Positions 20,885-32,804 of a DNA stretch of 64,000 nucleotides are shown in pieces (the first letter of the stretch is position 1; each line of letters starts with the position of its first letter). The stretch comes from Caldicellulosiruptor changbaiensis (GTDB taxonomy: Bacteria > Bacillota > Thermoanaerobacteria > Caldicellulosiruptorales > Caldicellulosiruptoraceae), in NCBI RefSeq assembly GCF_003999255.1, contig NZ_CP034791.1:1528501-1592500 (forward strand), given 5' to 3'. The notes under the pieces are model-generated. The model saw only the letters and a program-made list of their open reading frames with translations. It was not told where the DNA came from and did no database searches. The position numbers and the translations under genes are program-made.

Positions 20885-20963
20885 CGGGGCGTAGCTCAGT
20901 TTGGTTAGAGCGCTAGCTTGGGGTGCTAGAGGTTCGCTGGTTCAAGTCCAGTCGCCCCGACCA
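20885..20963 (+). tRNA. tRNA-Pro (anticodon GGG)
   Basis: A complete cloverleaf. Acceptor CGGGGCG pairs with CGCCCCG, the D-arm is GCTC/GAGC, and the anticodon stem CTAGC/GCTAG encloses the loop TTGGGGT (GGG at positions 34-36). The T-arm GCTGG/CCAGT has TTCAAGT, discriminator A, and an encoded CCA at 20961-20963. Confidence 0.95.
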
Positions 20964-20979
20964 TTTATTTTTGGGCTCT

Positions 20980-22134
20980 TTACATCTCTAATCTTAAAAG
21001 CATCTTAAAGATGTCAAATATATTCCTCTTTTCAACATCTTCACTTGCAACAAGGTTATAAATTGCAAGAGTCTTACCGTCCTTTATAAGTTCTATTCTA
21101 CCCACTACTTGACCAAGCTTCACAGGTGCTGGTATTTCTTTTGGTAAGATAGTTTTGGTTTCAATAGAGTTTTCATCTCCTTTTTTAACAAGGAGTTTTA
21201 CATCCCTTTCTAAAACTGCACTTACCTCTTTTTTTAGCCCATTTCTAACCCTAACCTTGCCAAAACTAAAATCTTTTGCATATGGGGCATACATCGCAAA
21301 GTTTGCAAATCCCCAGTCAAGAAGTCGTACAGCCTCGTTAAATCTTGTTTTACTATCTGGTGCAGCCATTATAACTGCAATAAGATGAAGAGCATTTCTC
21401 TGGGCTGATGCTGAGATACAAAACTTTGCTTTGTCAGTTGAACCTGTCTTTACACCTGTACAACCTCTATAAAATCTCACAAGTTTGTTTGTGTTTGTAA
21501 GCCCAAACTTACCGTCTCTTACAGTGTCAACCCATGTTGTAAGATAGTTTCTTACGAGTTTGTGTTTTAATAGTTCTCTTGACATAACAGCAACATCATA
21601 TGCAGAGGTATAATGTCCTTCTGCATCAAGTCCATATGGATTTACAAAGTTTGTATCGAGCATACCAAGCTCTTTTGCCTTTTGGTTCATCATATAAACA
21701 AACCCTTGAACACTTCCAGCCAAATGCTCGGCCAAGGCAACACAGGCATCATTTGCAGATGCAATTGCAATGGATTTTAAAAGTTCTTCTACTGTCATCT
21801 CTTCATTTTCTTTTAGGTATACCTGGGAGCCACCAAGACTTGCAGCGTTCTGACTTGCAATTACCTTGTCAGAGAGCTTAAGTTTACCTTTTTCAATTGC
21901 CTCACATATCAAAATCATTGTCATTATCTTTGTAATTGAAGCTGGGGGAAGTTTTTCATGAGAGTTTTTCTCAAAAAGTACTCTGCCTGTGTCAAAGTCA
22001 ACAAGTATTGCAGACATTGCAGAAAGTTCAGGACTATTTGTGAGTTCATTATTTTGCGTTTGACAAAAAGCTCTTATAAAATTTAAACTCGAAAGAAAGA
22101 AAGATAAAATTAAAAGTGTTAAAATTCTTTTCAC
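20980..22134 (-). CDS. D-alanyl-D-alanine carboxypeptidase (DacF-like, S11)
   Basis: A penicillin-binding protein that trims the terminal D-Ala of peptidoglycan stem peptides. A signal peptide (KRILTLLILSFFLSSLNFIRAFC) precedes the serine peptidase. All three active-site motifs are present: SITK after PPA (SxxK), SAN in SIASANDACV (SxN), and KTGS (KTG). A C-terminal PBP5-like beta domain follows. The start is GTG 22134 with GGGGTGAAAGG upstream. In sporulating Firmicutes DacF acts on the forespore; no sporulation operon is adjacent here. Confidence 0.92.
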   Translation of the reverse strand: MKRILTLLILSFFLSSLNFIRAFCQTQNNELTNSPELSAMSAILVDFDTGRVLFEKNSHEKLPPASITKIMTMILICEAIEKGKLKLSDKVIASQNAASLGGSQVYLKENEEMTVEELLKSIAIASANDACVALAEHLAGSVQGFVYMMNQKAKELGMLDTNFVNPYGLDAEGHYTSAYDVAVMSRELLKHKLVRNYLTTWVDTVRDGKFGLTNTNKLVRFYRGCTGVKTGSTDKAKFCISASAQRNALHLIAVIMAAPDSKTRFNEAVRLLDWGFANFAMYAPYAKDFSFGKVRVRNGLKKEVSAVLERDVKLLVKKGDENSIETKTILPKEIPAPVKLGQVVGRIELIKDGKTLAIYNLVASEDVEKRNIFDIFKMLLRLEM

Positions 22135-22284
22135 AACCTTTCACCCCAATTCCTTTTATTTTCCTATAATTAAATTATCTACACAACCTCGGCTTGTTAT
22201 TCACAATACATATTCTCAAAAATCAAGAGACATACTATTTTTAAAAAGCTATTTAAATTTTTGAAGTTACATGAGGTGAAAGGA

Positions 22285-22965
22285 ATGAGGTATATAAAGG
22301 TCTTATTGGCATGTGCTCTTTTGATTGCTACTCTTTATACACTTTCTCATTATGAACAGATAAAATTCAGATATGTAGTGAACCCCATTGTTTTATCTTA
22401 CTATGGTTCAACTGGAAGTGAGGTTATAGAAATTCAAAGAAGACTTAAACAATGGGGATATTATGATGGACCAATCGATGGAATATACGGGTACAAAACA
22501 TATATGGCTGTGAGATATTTTCAAGCCAAAAACGGTCTAAAAGTTGATGGAATTGCGGGAAGTGAGACCTTAAGAGCACTTGGAATTGTAACCACAACTT
22601 CACGCTCATCTTACAATTCTAATCTGAACCTTCTTGCCCACTTAATCAGTGCAGAGGCACGGGGTGAGCCCTATGTTGGACAGGTTGCAGTTGGAGCTGT
22701 TGTGCTAAATAGAGTAAGGCATCCAAGCTTTCCAAACTCCATTGCAGGTGTCATATACCAACCCGGGGCATTTGAGTCTGTTTCAAACGGGCAGATTAAT
22801 CTACCGCCAACAGCCTCTGCGATAAATGCAGCACGAGATGCTCTAAACGGCTGGGACCCAACAGGGGGAGCTCTCTACTTTTTCAACCCGGCAAAGACAA
22901 CAAATAAATGGATTTGGAGCAGGCCAATTGTTGCTGTTATAGGCAATCATGTGTTTGCAAAGTGA
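22285..22965 (+). CDS. SleB-like cell wall hydrolase with peptidoglycan-binding domain
   Basis: A membrane-anchored or secreted protein with an N-terminal hydrophobic segment (VLLACALLIATLYTL). A PG_binding_1 repeat follows (GSEVIEIQRRLKQWGYYDGPIDG through FQAKNGLKVDGIAG), then the Hydrolase_2/SleB catalytic domain starting LLAHLISAEARGEPYVGQVAVGAVVLNRV, whose first Glu is the conserved acid. SleB enzymes are lytic transglycosylases of spore cortex, but vegetative relatives exist. I use ATG 22285, preceded by GAGGTGAAAGG; the frame extends to TTG 22261. Confidence 0.9.
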   Translation: MRYIKVLLACALLIATLYTLSHYEQIKFRYVVNPIVLSYYGSTGSEVIEIQRRLKQWGYYDGPIDGIYGYKTYMAVRYFQAKNGLKVDGIAGSETLRALGIVTTTSRSSYNSNLNLLAHLISAEARGEPYVGQVAVGAVVLNRVRHPSFPNSIAGVIYQPGAFESVSNGQINLPPTASAINAARDALNGWDPTGGALYFFNPAKTTNKWIWSRPIVAVIGNHVFAK

Positions 22966-22982
22966 GGTGAAAAAATTTTAAA

Positions 22983-23288
22983 ATGGACCTGCCATTTAAG
23001 CTATACCCTCAAGAACCTATCTCTGGTGATAAGCTGATGATAATTTATAACAGAGGCATCTTACTTGATGGACTAAAGAAGGATATTTACCTTCAATTTG
23101 GGTTTGGAAGAGATGATTTGATAGAAAAAATTTATGAGTGCAAAATGATCAGAAAAAACTCAGAATATCTAATGGTAATCCCAACTTTGATAAATGGATT
23201 TTTATACTTAGCATTTAAAGATAGCTTTGGAAACAAAGATGACAACAACGGCAGTTTCTATAAGGTTCTTATAAAATCAAAGGAATGA
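22983..23288 (+). CDS. Stand-alone CBM25/CBM53-like carbohydrate-binding protein
   Basis: A 101-residue cytoplasmic protein made of one beta-rich domain. The sequence runs IIYNRGIL...IYLQFGFGRDDL...YLMVIPTLINGFLYLAFKDSFGNKDDNNGSFYKVLI. This follows the layout of starch-binding modules CBM25/53: a Yn..L opening, a hydrophobic strand ending in G.g, a late F.D..G and a DNNG.xY ending. No catalytic domain or signal peptide is attached. It lies 17 bases after the SleB-like gene. The family assignment is from motif pattern only. Confidence 0.6.
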   Translation: MDLPFKLYPQEPISGDKLMIIYNRGILLDGLKKDIYLQFGFGRDDLIEKIYECKMIRKNSEYLMVIPTLINGFLYLAFKDSFGNKDDNNGSFYKVLIKSKE

Positions 23289-23310
23289 GAGGCTTTTCTC
23301 TCATTCCTTT
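23279..23310. terminator. Convergent terminator overlapping both stop codons
   Basis: A 13-bp perfect stem, AAAGGAATGAGAG (23279-23291) with its complement at 23298-23310, around a 6-base loop and followed by T-runs. It contains the stop codons of the CBM-like gene (23286-23288) and of the Fur-family gene (23301-23303). Confidence 0.9.
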
Positions 23311-23744
23311 TTACACTCTTTGCAGATGCCATAGAATTTTACCATATGATTTATCACCTTAAATCCCTTTTTCTTTTCAATCTGCTCTTCTAAAGCCTCT
23401 AAAAGGTCGTCTTCTGCTTCTTCTACCCTACCACATTTGATACAAATCAAATGGTGATGGTTATGCGAATCTTCACTATTTGAAAGTTCAAACCGTGAAC
23501 ATCCATCGTCAAGGTCAATTTTATTGAGCACTTTTAAATCACTTAAAAGCATTATTGTTCTATACACTGTTGCCAGTCCTATTTCTGGCATCTTTTCTTT
23601 AACTATCCTATAAATTTCTTCTATACTCAGATGCTTATCTTGATTGTCCAAGATAGAATCAAGAATTATCCTCCTCTGTGTTGTTAGCTTATATCCCTTT
23701 TGTTTAAGTTGTTCTTTTATCTCCTCTAATTGATTTTTGCTCAT
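23301..23744 (-). CDS. Fur-family metal-responsive repressor
   Basis: A winged-helix N-terminal domain (TTQRRIILDSIL...GLATVYRTIMLLSDL) and a dimerisation domain with a His-rich metal site (DSHNHHH, about 92-98). Two CxxC pairs (Cys101/104 and Cys141/144) bind structural zinc. Its place downstream of feoAB and the Fur-type palindrome before feoA argue for Fur; PerR or Zur cannot be excluded by sequence alone. Upstream (23804-23813) lies a TTGAGAATAA half-site identical to half of the feo box, so autoregulation is plausible. Confidence 0.9.
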   Translation of the reverse strand: MSKNQLEEIKEQLKQKGYKLTTQRRIILDSILDNQDKHLSIEEIYRIVKEKMPEIGLATVYRTIMLLSDLKVLNKIDLDDGCSRFELSNSEDSHNHHHLICIKCGRVEEAEDDLLEALEEQIEKKKGFKVINHMVKFYGICKECKKE

Positions 23745-23826
23745 TGATTTTCTCCAACTCCATTTAGTTAAAATTATAACTTCTCTATTTTATGATATAC
23801 ATTTTATTCTCAACCAAACTGACATG

Positions 23827-23970
23827 TCAATATCTTATAGAGCACTTTTGCTTACAACCTTTACAATTACCTCTGCATTTTAAAGAATCCAAAAGCGAAG
23901 AGTTGCATCTTGGACATTTTTTGTTTGTAATGTCAGCTTCATAACCACATACAGGACACTTTGTCTTCAT
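23827..23970 (-). CDS. 47-residue Cys-rich zinc-ribbon peptide downstream of feoB
   Basis: A short open frame with GAGGTG about 13 bases upstream of ATG 23970. Eight Cys are arranged as CPVCG, CPRC and C-x3-C-x2-C-x3-C (KCRGNCKGCKQKC). The first two pairs look like a rubredoxin-type zinc ribbon and the last four like an additional metal or redox knuckle. It lies 30 bases after feoB in the same direction, before fur. Small Cys-rich proteins often accompany FeoB, so an accessory role in iron uptake is my inference; I do not know a named family for it. Confidence 0.7.
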   Translation of the reverse strand: MKTKCPVCGYEADITNKKCPRCNSSLLDSLKCRGNCKGCKQKCSIRY

Positions 23971-24000
23971 TTTGAAGTTGCACCTCTTTTTCGAGAATTT

Positions 24001-25830
24001 TTAAACAATCATAATATGTGCTAAAAGTCCTCCCACCAAAATGGCTATTACAGCCGAAGAAACCCAAATAAAAAGTGAATACTTTAGCCCGTTTTCTTTT
24101 GTCATCATGGCAAAGGATGTTATACAAGGAACAAACAGAGTAGTTGTTACAAGTGCCACAAACATCTGTCTTTTTGTGGTAGGAATTGTGACAAGCCCTG
24201 CTGCACCATAGTCTCGTCTTATAATGCTCAGAATAAACACCTCTGTCATTCTCTTTGGAAGTTTCAAAAAACCTGTAACAATGGGCTGTGCTATATTTTC
24301 AATAATTTTAAGAAAACCTGTTGCGTCCAAAAATCCAAGTATAAGTGTTGCCAAAACAAATATAGGCAGTGCTTCAATCAGGAAGTTTTTAGACTTGTAA
24401 TATGTCTTTTTAATAACGTTTAATATAAGCGGAATTCTTAAAGTAGGAAGGTCTATAAATAGCGATGTTGAGCTGCCTTGTATAACCTTGTTCAATATCC
24501 TTCCTACAATCCCAAATATTAATCCAATAATGAGTATATATACAACAAGATACCAAAAACCAAGTCTTGCTATAAGTCCACTTATAATTCCAAGCTGAGC
24601 AGAACACGGAATTGCAAGTCCAAGTAAAAACATAGTGATAATCCTCTCTCTTTTTGAGCCCAAAATCCTTGTTGTCATTGTAGCCATTGTGACACATCCA
24701 AAACCCAATATAATCGGGATTATAGCTCTGCCATTAAGACCAATTTTGTTAAATACTTTGTCAACAAGTGCTGCAATTCTTGGAAGATACCCACTGTCTT
24801 CTAATATACTCATAAAAAGGTGAAAGGCAACCACAAGAGGAAATAGAAGACCTAAAAAAACTACTGGAAACATAGAAAGCAGGCCGTAGTTACCAATTAA
24901 AATTTTTTGTATATAGATATTTTTTACAAATGGAGTGAGTAAGCCTTTCACAAATCCAAGATAATACTCACCCATTACCTTATTCATTGTAAAATCAACA
25001 ACTCTCTGAGCAACAAGCACACCCATAAAGTAGTACATTATATAAAGAGTTGCTGCTAAAACGGGAATACCAGTTATAGGATTTACAAGTATTTCACTTA
25101 TTCTATTTTTAATTTCAAGCTTTTTTGTGTCAAATCTTACTGCTTTTTCAAATATCTTATCAACATGAGATCTTCTTAAACTGTAAATCTTCTCTTGCAA
25201 CTCTGAAATCGAAGAGTTAAAGACATTTTCAGCTGTAGTAAGGCCATCTTTAGAAAATTCTATACCTGCCTCCTGTAAAAGTTTTTGAAGCTGTGGTGTA
25301 GGATTGCCTTTTCTAAAAAGGTTTTTATCAATCGCCTCTTGGAGCTTTTCTATGCCTTCTGCTTTGGTTGCTGAAGTGACAATTACCTCAACACCTAAGG
25401 TCTTTTTTAAGGCATCTATGTCAATCTTCATGTCATTTTTTTTAACCTCATCAAACATGTTTAAAACAACAATTATGTCCTTTTGATAGTCTATGAGCTG
25501 TTGGGTTAAAAATAAATCTCTGTCAAGGTGAAGAGCATCAACAACGTTTATCACTTTGTCAACGCTCAGAACAATATCTCTTGTAACTATCTCCTCGTCA
25601 TTAAAAGAAGAGATGCCATAAACACCGGGGGTGTCAATTACTACATAGTTTTTGTAAAATCCATAGTTTATATCAACTGTTGTTCCAGGAAAATTTGAAA
25701 CTTCAACATATTTACCAGTGAGTTTGCTAAAAACTACTGACTTTCCAACATTAGGATTACCGACAAGAGCTATGACTTCTTTGTCTTGAGGAAGTTTGAG
25801 TAGTTCAAATGACTGGCAGTGACAATGCAT
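24001..25830 (-). CDS. feoB: Ferrous iron transporter FeoB
   Basis: A GTP-gated Fe2+ permease. The cytosolic G domain shows G1 GNPNVGKS, G2/G3 NFPGTTVD and DTPGVYG, and G4 NMFDE, followed by a helical GDI region (about 165-235). The membrane part carries Gate motifs with conserved Cys (GFGCVTMATMTTRIL and LFVPCITSFAMM) and GLAIPCSAQL. At 609 residues it is slightly shorter than typical, mainly in the C-terminal region. It follows feoA by 23 bases. An unusual MHCHCQ start could bind metal, although this is speculative. Confidence 0.96.
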   Translation of the reverse strand: MHCHCQSFELLKLPQDKEVIALVGNPNVGKSVVFSKLTGKYVEVSNFPGTTVDINYGFYKNYVVIDTPGVYGISSFNDEEIVTRDIVLSVDKVINVVDALHLDRDLFLTQQLIDYQKDIIVVLNMFDEVKKNDMKIDIDALKKTLGVEVIVTSATKAEGIEKLQEAIDKNLFRKGNPTPQLQKLLQEAGIEFSKDGLTTAENVFNSSISELQEKIYSLRRSHVDKIFEKAVRFDTKKLEIKNRISEILVNPITGIPVLAATLYIMYYFMGVLVAQRVVDFTMNKVMGEYYLGFVKGLLTPFVKNIYIQKILIGNYGLLSMFPVVFLGLLFPLVVAFHLFMSILEDSGYLPRIAALVDKVFNKIGLNGRAIIPIILGFGCVTMATMTTRILGSKRERIITMFLLGLAIPCSAQLGIISGLIARLGFWYLVVYILIIGLIFGIVGRILNKVIQGSSTSLFIDLPTLRIPLILNVIKKTYYKSKNFLIEALPIFVLATLILGFLDATGFLKIIENIAQPIVTGFLKLPKRMTEVFILSIIRRDYGAAGLVTIPTTKRQMFVALVTTTLFVPCITSFAMMTKENGLKYSLFIWVSSAVIAILVGGLLAHIMIV

Positions 25831-25853
25831 TTTCTTTTCAAACCCCTTTCATA

Positions 25854-26069
25854 TCATTGTTCAATCTCTATCTGTTTTGCAAGTTCTCTCCCTATCGCAA
25901 CCTCTTGATGGTTTTTGCGTAAAATAACAGGCCCATTGTTTATTTTAGCAATGCACTTGACTCTACTTCCTTCATTTATCCCAAATCTCAGTGCATATAT
26001 CCTTGCATTTTTGCTCTTTATACTCTTTATCACAACTTCCTGCCCTTTTGATACCATGTCCAATGTCAT
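25854..26069 (-). CDS. feoA: Ferrous iron transport protein FeoA
   Basis: A 71-residue SH3-like protein with the FeoA pattern (YALRFGINEGSRVKCIAKINNGPVILRKNHQEVAIGRELAKQIEI). It assists FeoB at the membrane. It is the first gene of the operon, with a Fur-type palindrome about 75 bases upstream. Confidence 0.93.
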   Translation of the reverse strand: MTLDMVSKGQEVVIKSIKSKNARIYALRFGINEGSRVKCIAKINNGPVILRKNHQEVAIGRELAKQIEIEQ

Positions 26070-26145
26070 AAATCCTCACCTCTTTTTTTACAATCTTCAA
26101 TGCTCAAGTTTGTCTTTGAAAACGTGTTGTAATTGATAGTTTATT

Positions 26146-26170
26146 TTAATTGAGAATTATTCTCAATTAA
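26146..26170. promoter_or_regulatory. Fur-type operator before feoA
   Basis: A perfect 12-base inverted repeat (TTAATTGAGAAT and its complement) around one central base. The core TGAGAAT-n-ATTCTCA matches the 7-1-7 design of Fur/PerR boxes. It lies in the 337-base gap between feoA and the KaiC-like gene and probably controls feoA-feoB, and perhaps the divergent promoter as well. Confidence 0.88.
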
Positions 26171-26406
26171 ATGATATCAAATTTTTTCTAACAAGTCAAG
26201 CAAAATCTCAGAAGGTTTTCAGAATAAAGCTAAAAATCAAAGCTGTGAAAGAAAAGAGTAATTTTTCTCAATTTTTTAGCCATTTGACGCAAAATTTCGC
26301 AAATTTTGACCTTTTTTGACCTTGACAAAGTCTATATTTGTAATTATTTTTATAATTGGAAGAGTATATAATCCTCCTTTAATCAAAAAAAGGGGGGTGA
26401 AAAAAA
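26171..26406. promoter_or_regulatory. Upstream region of the KaiC-like operon with 19-bp palindrome
   Basis: A gene-free AT-rich stretch. It contains the palindrome CAAAATTT-CGC-AAATTTTG (26290-26308), four TTGAC motifs (26284, 26306, 26316, 26322), and TATAAT at 26351 and 26367. No -35/-10 pair has standard spacing. A very strong ribosome-binding site (AGGGGGGTG, 26391-26399) precedes the GTG start at 26407. Confidence 0.5.
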
Positions 26407-27303
26407 GTGAACAAAACAAGCAGTGAAGTACAAGCCACAGTAGATGCTGTAAAGCTCAAAGACCTGTCAAAGTCTGCACCAGAGCTGTTTGGAGTAAAAA
26501 CTGGAGTGGATGGCATAGATAAGCTTTTTTACAAGGCTGAATTTTCAAAAGAAACTGGCAAGCCTATGGTAAAACCACTTGGTGGAATTCCCGCGTATTC
26601 TGTTATAAACCTAAGTGGTGTTGCTGACACTGGGAAAAGTCTATTTGCTGAGCAGTTTGCTGTTACTCAAGCAAATGAAGGAAATAGCGTTCTTTATATC
26701 ACAGTCGAAACACCTGCGGAGTTTCTGTACTCTTCACTTCTTTCACGTGCTGCTGCCATGAACATTGACAAGTCAAAAGTTGAAGAAAATGTGTACATGC
26801 TTGACATTACCAAAGACTTTAATATCCGCGGTAACATAAATAACTTCATTAAGACAATAGAAAATGCAGCCACAAGATTTAATATAAAAAACGTGGTAAT
26901 TGACTCTGTTACAGGATTATTTGAATCAAAAGAGATTTACGCAAGAGAAATTGTGAGAACTATCTATAATTTTCTAAAATCAAAGAGACTCACAACCTTG
27001 ATGATTTCACAAAAGCGAAGCGGACAGGAACATCTCTCTGCTGAGGCTGCAGGCGGATATGCAGTAAGTCATATTGTTGATGGCACAATTGTATTTTCAA
27101 AACAAGTTATTATGAACAGGTTTGACAGCAGTACATTCAAAAGACCAATTGGTGATGTTATTCGTCTTTTGAGAGTTGATGGATGTAGAATGTGTGGCCA
27201 TGATTCAAAAACATATGTATTTGAGATTGAGCAAAACGGACTCATAAAGGTTCTGTACCCGCTCGGATATATAGCAGGCCAGCAAAAAGAAGACAAAGAA
27301 TAA
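26407..27303 (+). CDS. Single-domain KaiC-like RecA-superfamily ATPase
   Basis: A 298-residue protein with one KaiC domain. GVKTGVDGIDKLF starts the fold, Walker A is GVADTGKS (71-78), YITVETPAEF supplies the catalytic Glu region (about 97-106), and Walker B is NVVIDS (162-167). A late CRMC pair lies at 260-263. The circadian KaiC has two such domains and an EE pair, while here only one domain is present and the pair is ET. It resembles the archaeal single-KaiC families that occur beside a small 'near-KaiC' regulatory protein. The start is GTG 26407. It is followed 38 bases later by exactly such a small gene. No kaiA or kaiB is present, so I infer ATP-dependent signalling, not a clock. Confidence 0.88.
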   Translation: MNKTSSEVQATVDAVKLKDLSKSAPELFGVKTGVDGIDKLFYKAEFSKETGKPMVKPLGGIPAYSVINLSGVADTGKSLFAEQFAVTQANEGNSVLYITVETPAEFLYSSLLSRAAAMNIDKSKVEENVYMLDITKDFNIRGNINNFIKTIENAATRFNIKNVVIDSVTGLFESKEIYAREIVRTIYNFLKSKRLTTLMISQKRSGQEHLSAEAAGGYAVSHIVDGTIVFSKQVIMNRFDSSTFKRPIGDVIRLLRVDGCRMCGHDSKTYVFEIEQNGLIKVLYPLGYIAGQQKEDKE

Positions 27304-27341
27304 ATAAAGTAAATAAAATATACAAAAAAGGGGTGCAGGCC

Positions 27342-27704
27342 ATGAAAAGGATTGATTTGGTGCAGCAAAATATCGATGAGGTTATAAAACAAATTTTCTC
27401 AATTGCTATTGACATCTTGGGTGGACCAAGAAAGCTTGTTGAGTACAAAAGACTTACATGGCTTGCATCACTGATGGAAGCTATTTTTGTCATTTACCTT
27501 CACAGTGAAGAAAACCAATCAGCAGACGAGATTGCTGAATTTTTGGGAATTAGCACTCAAACAACAAAAGCAATTTTGCAGAGCAAGCCTGAATATGCAA
27601 AGAGCAAGCTTAAAAGTGGTGACAGCGCTGAAAAAACTCATATTGCAGGTGGTATTGCAAAACTTGCATACAAGACATGGAAGGAAAGCCAAAGTGGAAA
27701 ATAA
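27342..27704 (+). CDS. Small HTH protein partnered with the KaiC-like ATPase
   Basis: A 120-residue protein, starting at ATG 27342 with GGGGTG six bases upstream (an in-frame GTG lies within that site). The block LTWLASLMEAIFVIYLHSEENQSADEIAEFLGISTQTTKAILQS reads as a helix-turn-helix. It resembles the KaiC-associated regulatory domain that I recall being described mainly from archaea. The C-terminus (AEKTHIAGGIAKLAYKTW) is helical. It probably binds DNA or transmits the ATPase state to another partner. The two genes end at a strong terminator, so they form a complete bicistronic unit. Confidence 0.75.
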   Translation: MKRIDLVQQNIDEVIKQIFSIAIDILGGPRKLVEYKRLTWLASLMEAIFVIYLHSEENQSADEIAEFLGISTQTTKAILQSKPEYAKSKLKSGDSAEKTHIAGGIAKLAYKTWKESQSGK

Positions 27705-27748
27705 AAAACGGCTCTATGCAGAGACTGCGTAGAGCCGGAATTTTTTTA
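27704..27748. terminator. Bidirectional terminator after the KaiC-like operon
   Basis: A 13-bp stem with one G-T pair: CGGCTCTATGCAG (27709-27721) with CTGCGTAGAGCCG (27725-27737) and a 3-base loop. T-runs follow on both strands, so it serves cysK as well. Confidence 0.92.
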
Positions 27749-28672
27749 CACATTCACATTGAACAAATCTGTTGATAAATATCTCTCACCTGTGTCAGGA
27801 AGAAGAACAACAATCATCTTCTTCTTATTCTCACTCTTTTTTGCAACCTCAACGGCGCCATAAAGTGCTGCACCTGATGAGATTCCAACCAAAATCCCTT
27901 CTTCTCTTGCTAAGTACCTTGACATCTCAAACGCATCATCAGATTTTACTTTTATTATCTGGTCATAAATCTTTGTGTTCAAAACCTTTGGTACAAACCC
28001 AGCACCGATTCCTTGTATCTTGTGAGGCCGTGGCATCTCACCTGACAACACTGCAGACTCAAAAGGTTCAACCGCAACAATTTTCACACTTGGTTTTTTC
28101 TCTTTTAACACTTCTCCAACACCTGTAATTGTACCACCTGTGCCAACACCTGCAACAAATATGTCAACCTGACCGTTTGTATCATTCCAAATCTCAAGCG
28201 CAGTTGTTCTTCTGTGAATTTCTGGGTTTGCTAAATTTTCAAACTGCTGAGGCATAAAAGCGTTAGGAGTTGAGTTGTAAATCTCAAAAGCTTTTTCAAT
28301 TGCACCTTTCATTCCCTTCTCACCAGGTGTCAAAACAATCTCTGCACCATATGCCCGAAGCAGCTTTCTTCTTTCAATGCTCATTGTCTCTGGCATGGTC
28401 AAAATGAGCTTGTAGCCTTTTACAGCGCATACCATTGCAAGAGCAATACCTGTATTGCCACTTGTTGGCTCAATGATCACTGTGTCTTTGTTAATTAGTC
28501 CCCTTTTCTCAGCATCCTCAATCATTGCAAGACCTATCCTGTCTTTAACACTTCCGCCAGGATTGAAATACTCTATCTTTGCAATGATTTCTGCATCAAG
28601 TTCTTTTGAAAGCTTATTTAGCCTCACAAGCGGTGTCTTTCCAATTAACTCAGTTATATTGTTGTAAATCAT
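27746..28672 (-). CDS. cysK: Cysteine synthase A (O-acetylserine sulfhydrylase)
   Basis: A fold-II PLP enzyme that makes cysteine from O-acetylserine and sulfide. The PLP Lys lies in NPGGSVKDR, the substrate loop is [11 protein letters not shown], and the phosphate-binding loop is [19 protein letters not shown], containing the PLP-pyridine Ser, follows. At 308 residues it is typical of CysK. It is monocistronic with a consensus promoter and a short leader. No T-box or S-box structure is visible in that leader. Confidence 0.95.
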   Translation of the reverse strand: MIYNNITELIGKTPLVRLNKLSKELDAEIIAKIEYFNPGGSVKDRIGLAMIEDAEKRGLINKDTVIIEPTSGNTGIALAMVCAVKGYKLILTMPETMSIERRKLLRAYGAEIVLTPGEKGMKGAIEKAFEIYNSTPNAFMPQQFENLANPEIHRRTTALEIWNDTNGQVDIFVAGVGTGGTITGVGEVLKEKKPSVKIVAVEPFESAVLSGEMPRPHKIQGIGAGFVPKVLNTKIYDQIIKVKSDDAFEMSRYLAREEGILVGISSGAALYGAVEVAKKSENKKKMIVVLLPDTGERYLSTDLFNVNV

Positions 28673-28715
28673 TTATATACCCCCAAATCCAATCGAAATA
28701 GTCGGTTTTTATTTT

Positions 28716-28744
28716 ATTATATAACTTTCTCATCAATATGTCAA
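28716..28744 (-). promoter_or_regulatory. cysK promoter
   Basis: A perfect consensus sigma-A promoter on the minus strand: TTGACA (28744-28739), 17 bases, TATAAT (28721-28716). It lies 44 bases before the cysK ATG. Confidence 0.9.
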
Positions 28745-28769
28745 AAAAAATTAAAAAAAGTAGTTTTAT

Positions 28770-29078
28770 TTATTGATTTTGAGACTTTGAAATTTCCTCT
28801 CTTACAATCTCTCTTATTCTTTCTTCTGTCAAAACCTCAGACTTTGTTGCAAGATTCATCTTCTTCAATATACTTTCAACCTGTTTTGATATATACTCGT
28901 TTAGCTCTTTTTTCTGTTCTTCACCTTTTTCCATTATCTTTTGAATTACCTCTTGTACTTCATTCTTGCTAATCTCACCTTTCTCAGCAAGTTCGTTCAC
29001 AACCCTTTCTACCTTTTCTTTAGATAGCGCAAATACACCAAGCCCAATGTTGATAACCTTTTCTAAAAGGTCTTTCAT
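28770..29078 (-). CDS. Phasin-like coiled-coil protein
   Basis: A 102-residue, all-helical charged protein. LLEKVINIGLGVFALSKEKVERVVNELAEKGEISKNEVQEVIQKIMEKG matches the PHA-regulator/phasin-like family that commonly precedes or follows UbiB kinases in Firmicutes. GGAGGTG lies before ATG 29078. It follows the UbiB gene by 20 bases. No polyhydroxyalkanoate synthase is in the window, so the phasin label describes the fold rather than a proven role. Confidence 0.75.
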   Translation of the reverse strand: MKDLLEKVINIGLGVFALSKEKVERVVNELAEKGEISKNEVQEVIQKIMEKGEEQKKELNEYISKQVESILKKMNLATKSEVLTEERIREIVREEISKSQNQ

Positions 29079-29098
29079 TTTTTTACACCTCCATAATT

Positions 29099-32793
<3,695 letters not shown>

Positions 32794-32804
32794 TTAATTC
32801 TACT

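Noticed and set aside
26322-26356. TTGACA...TATAAT as the KaiC-operon promoter
   Set aside because: The spacer is 23 bases, too long for a sigma-A promoter.
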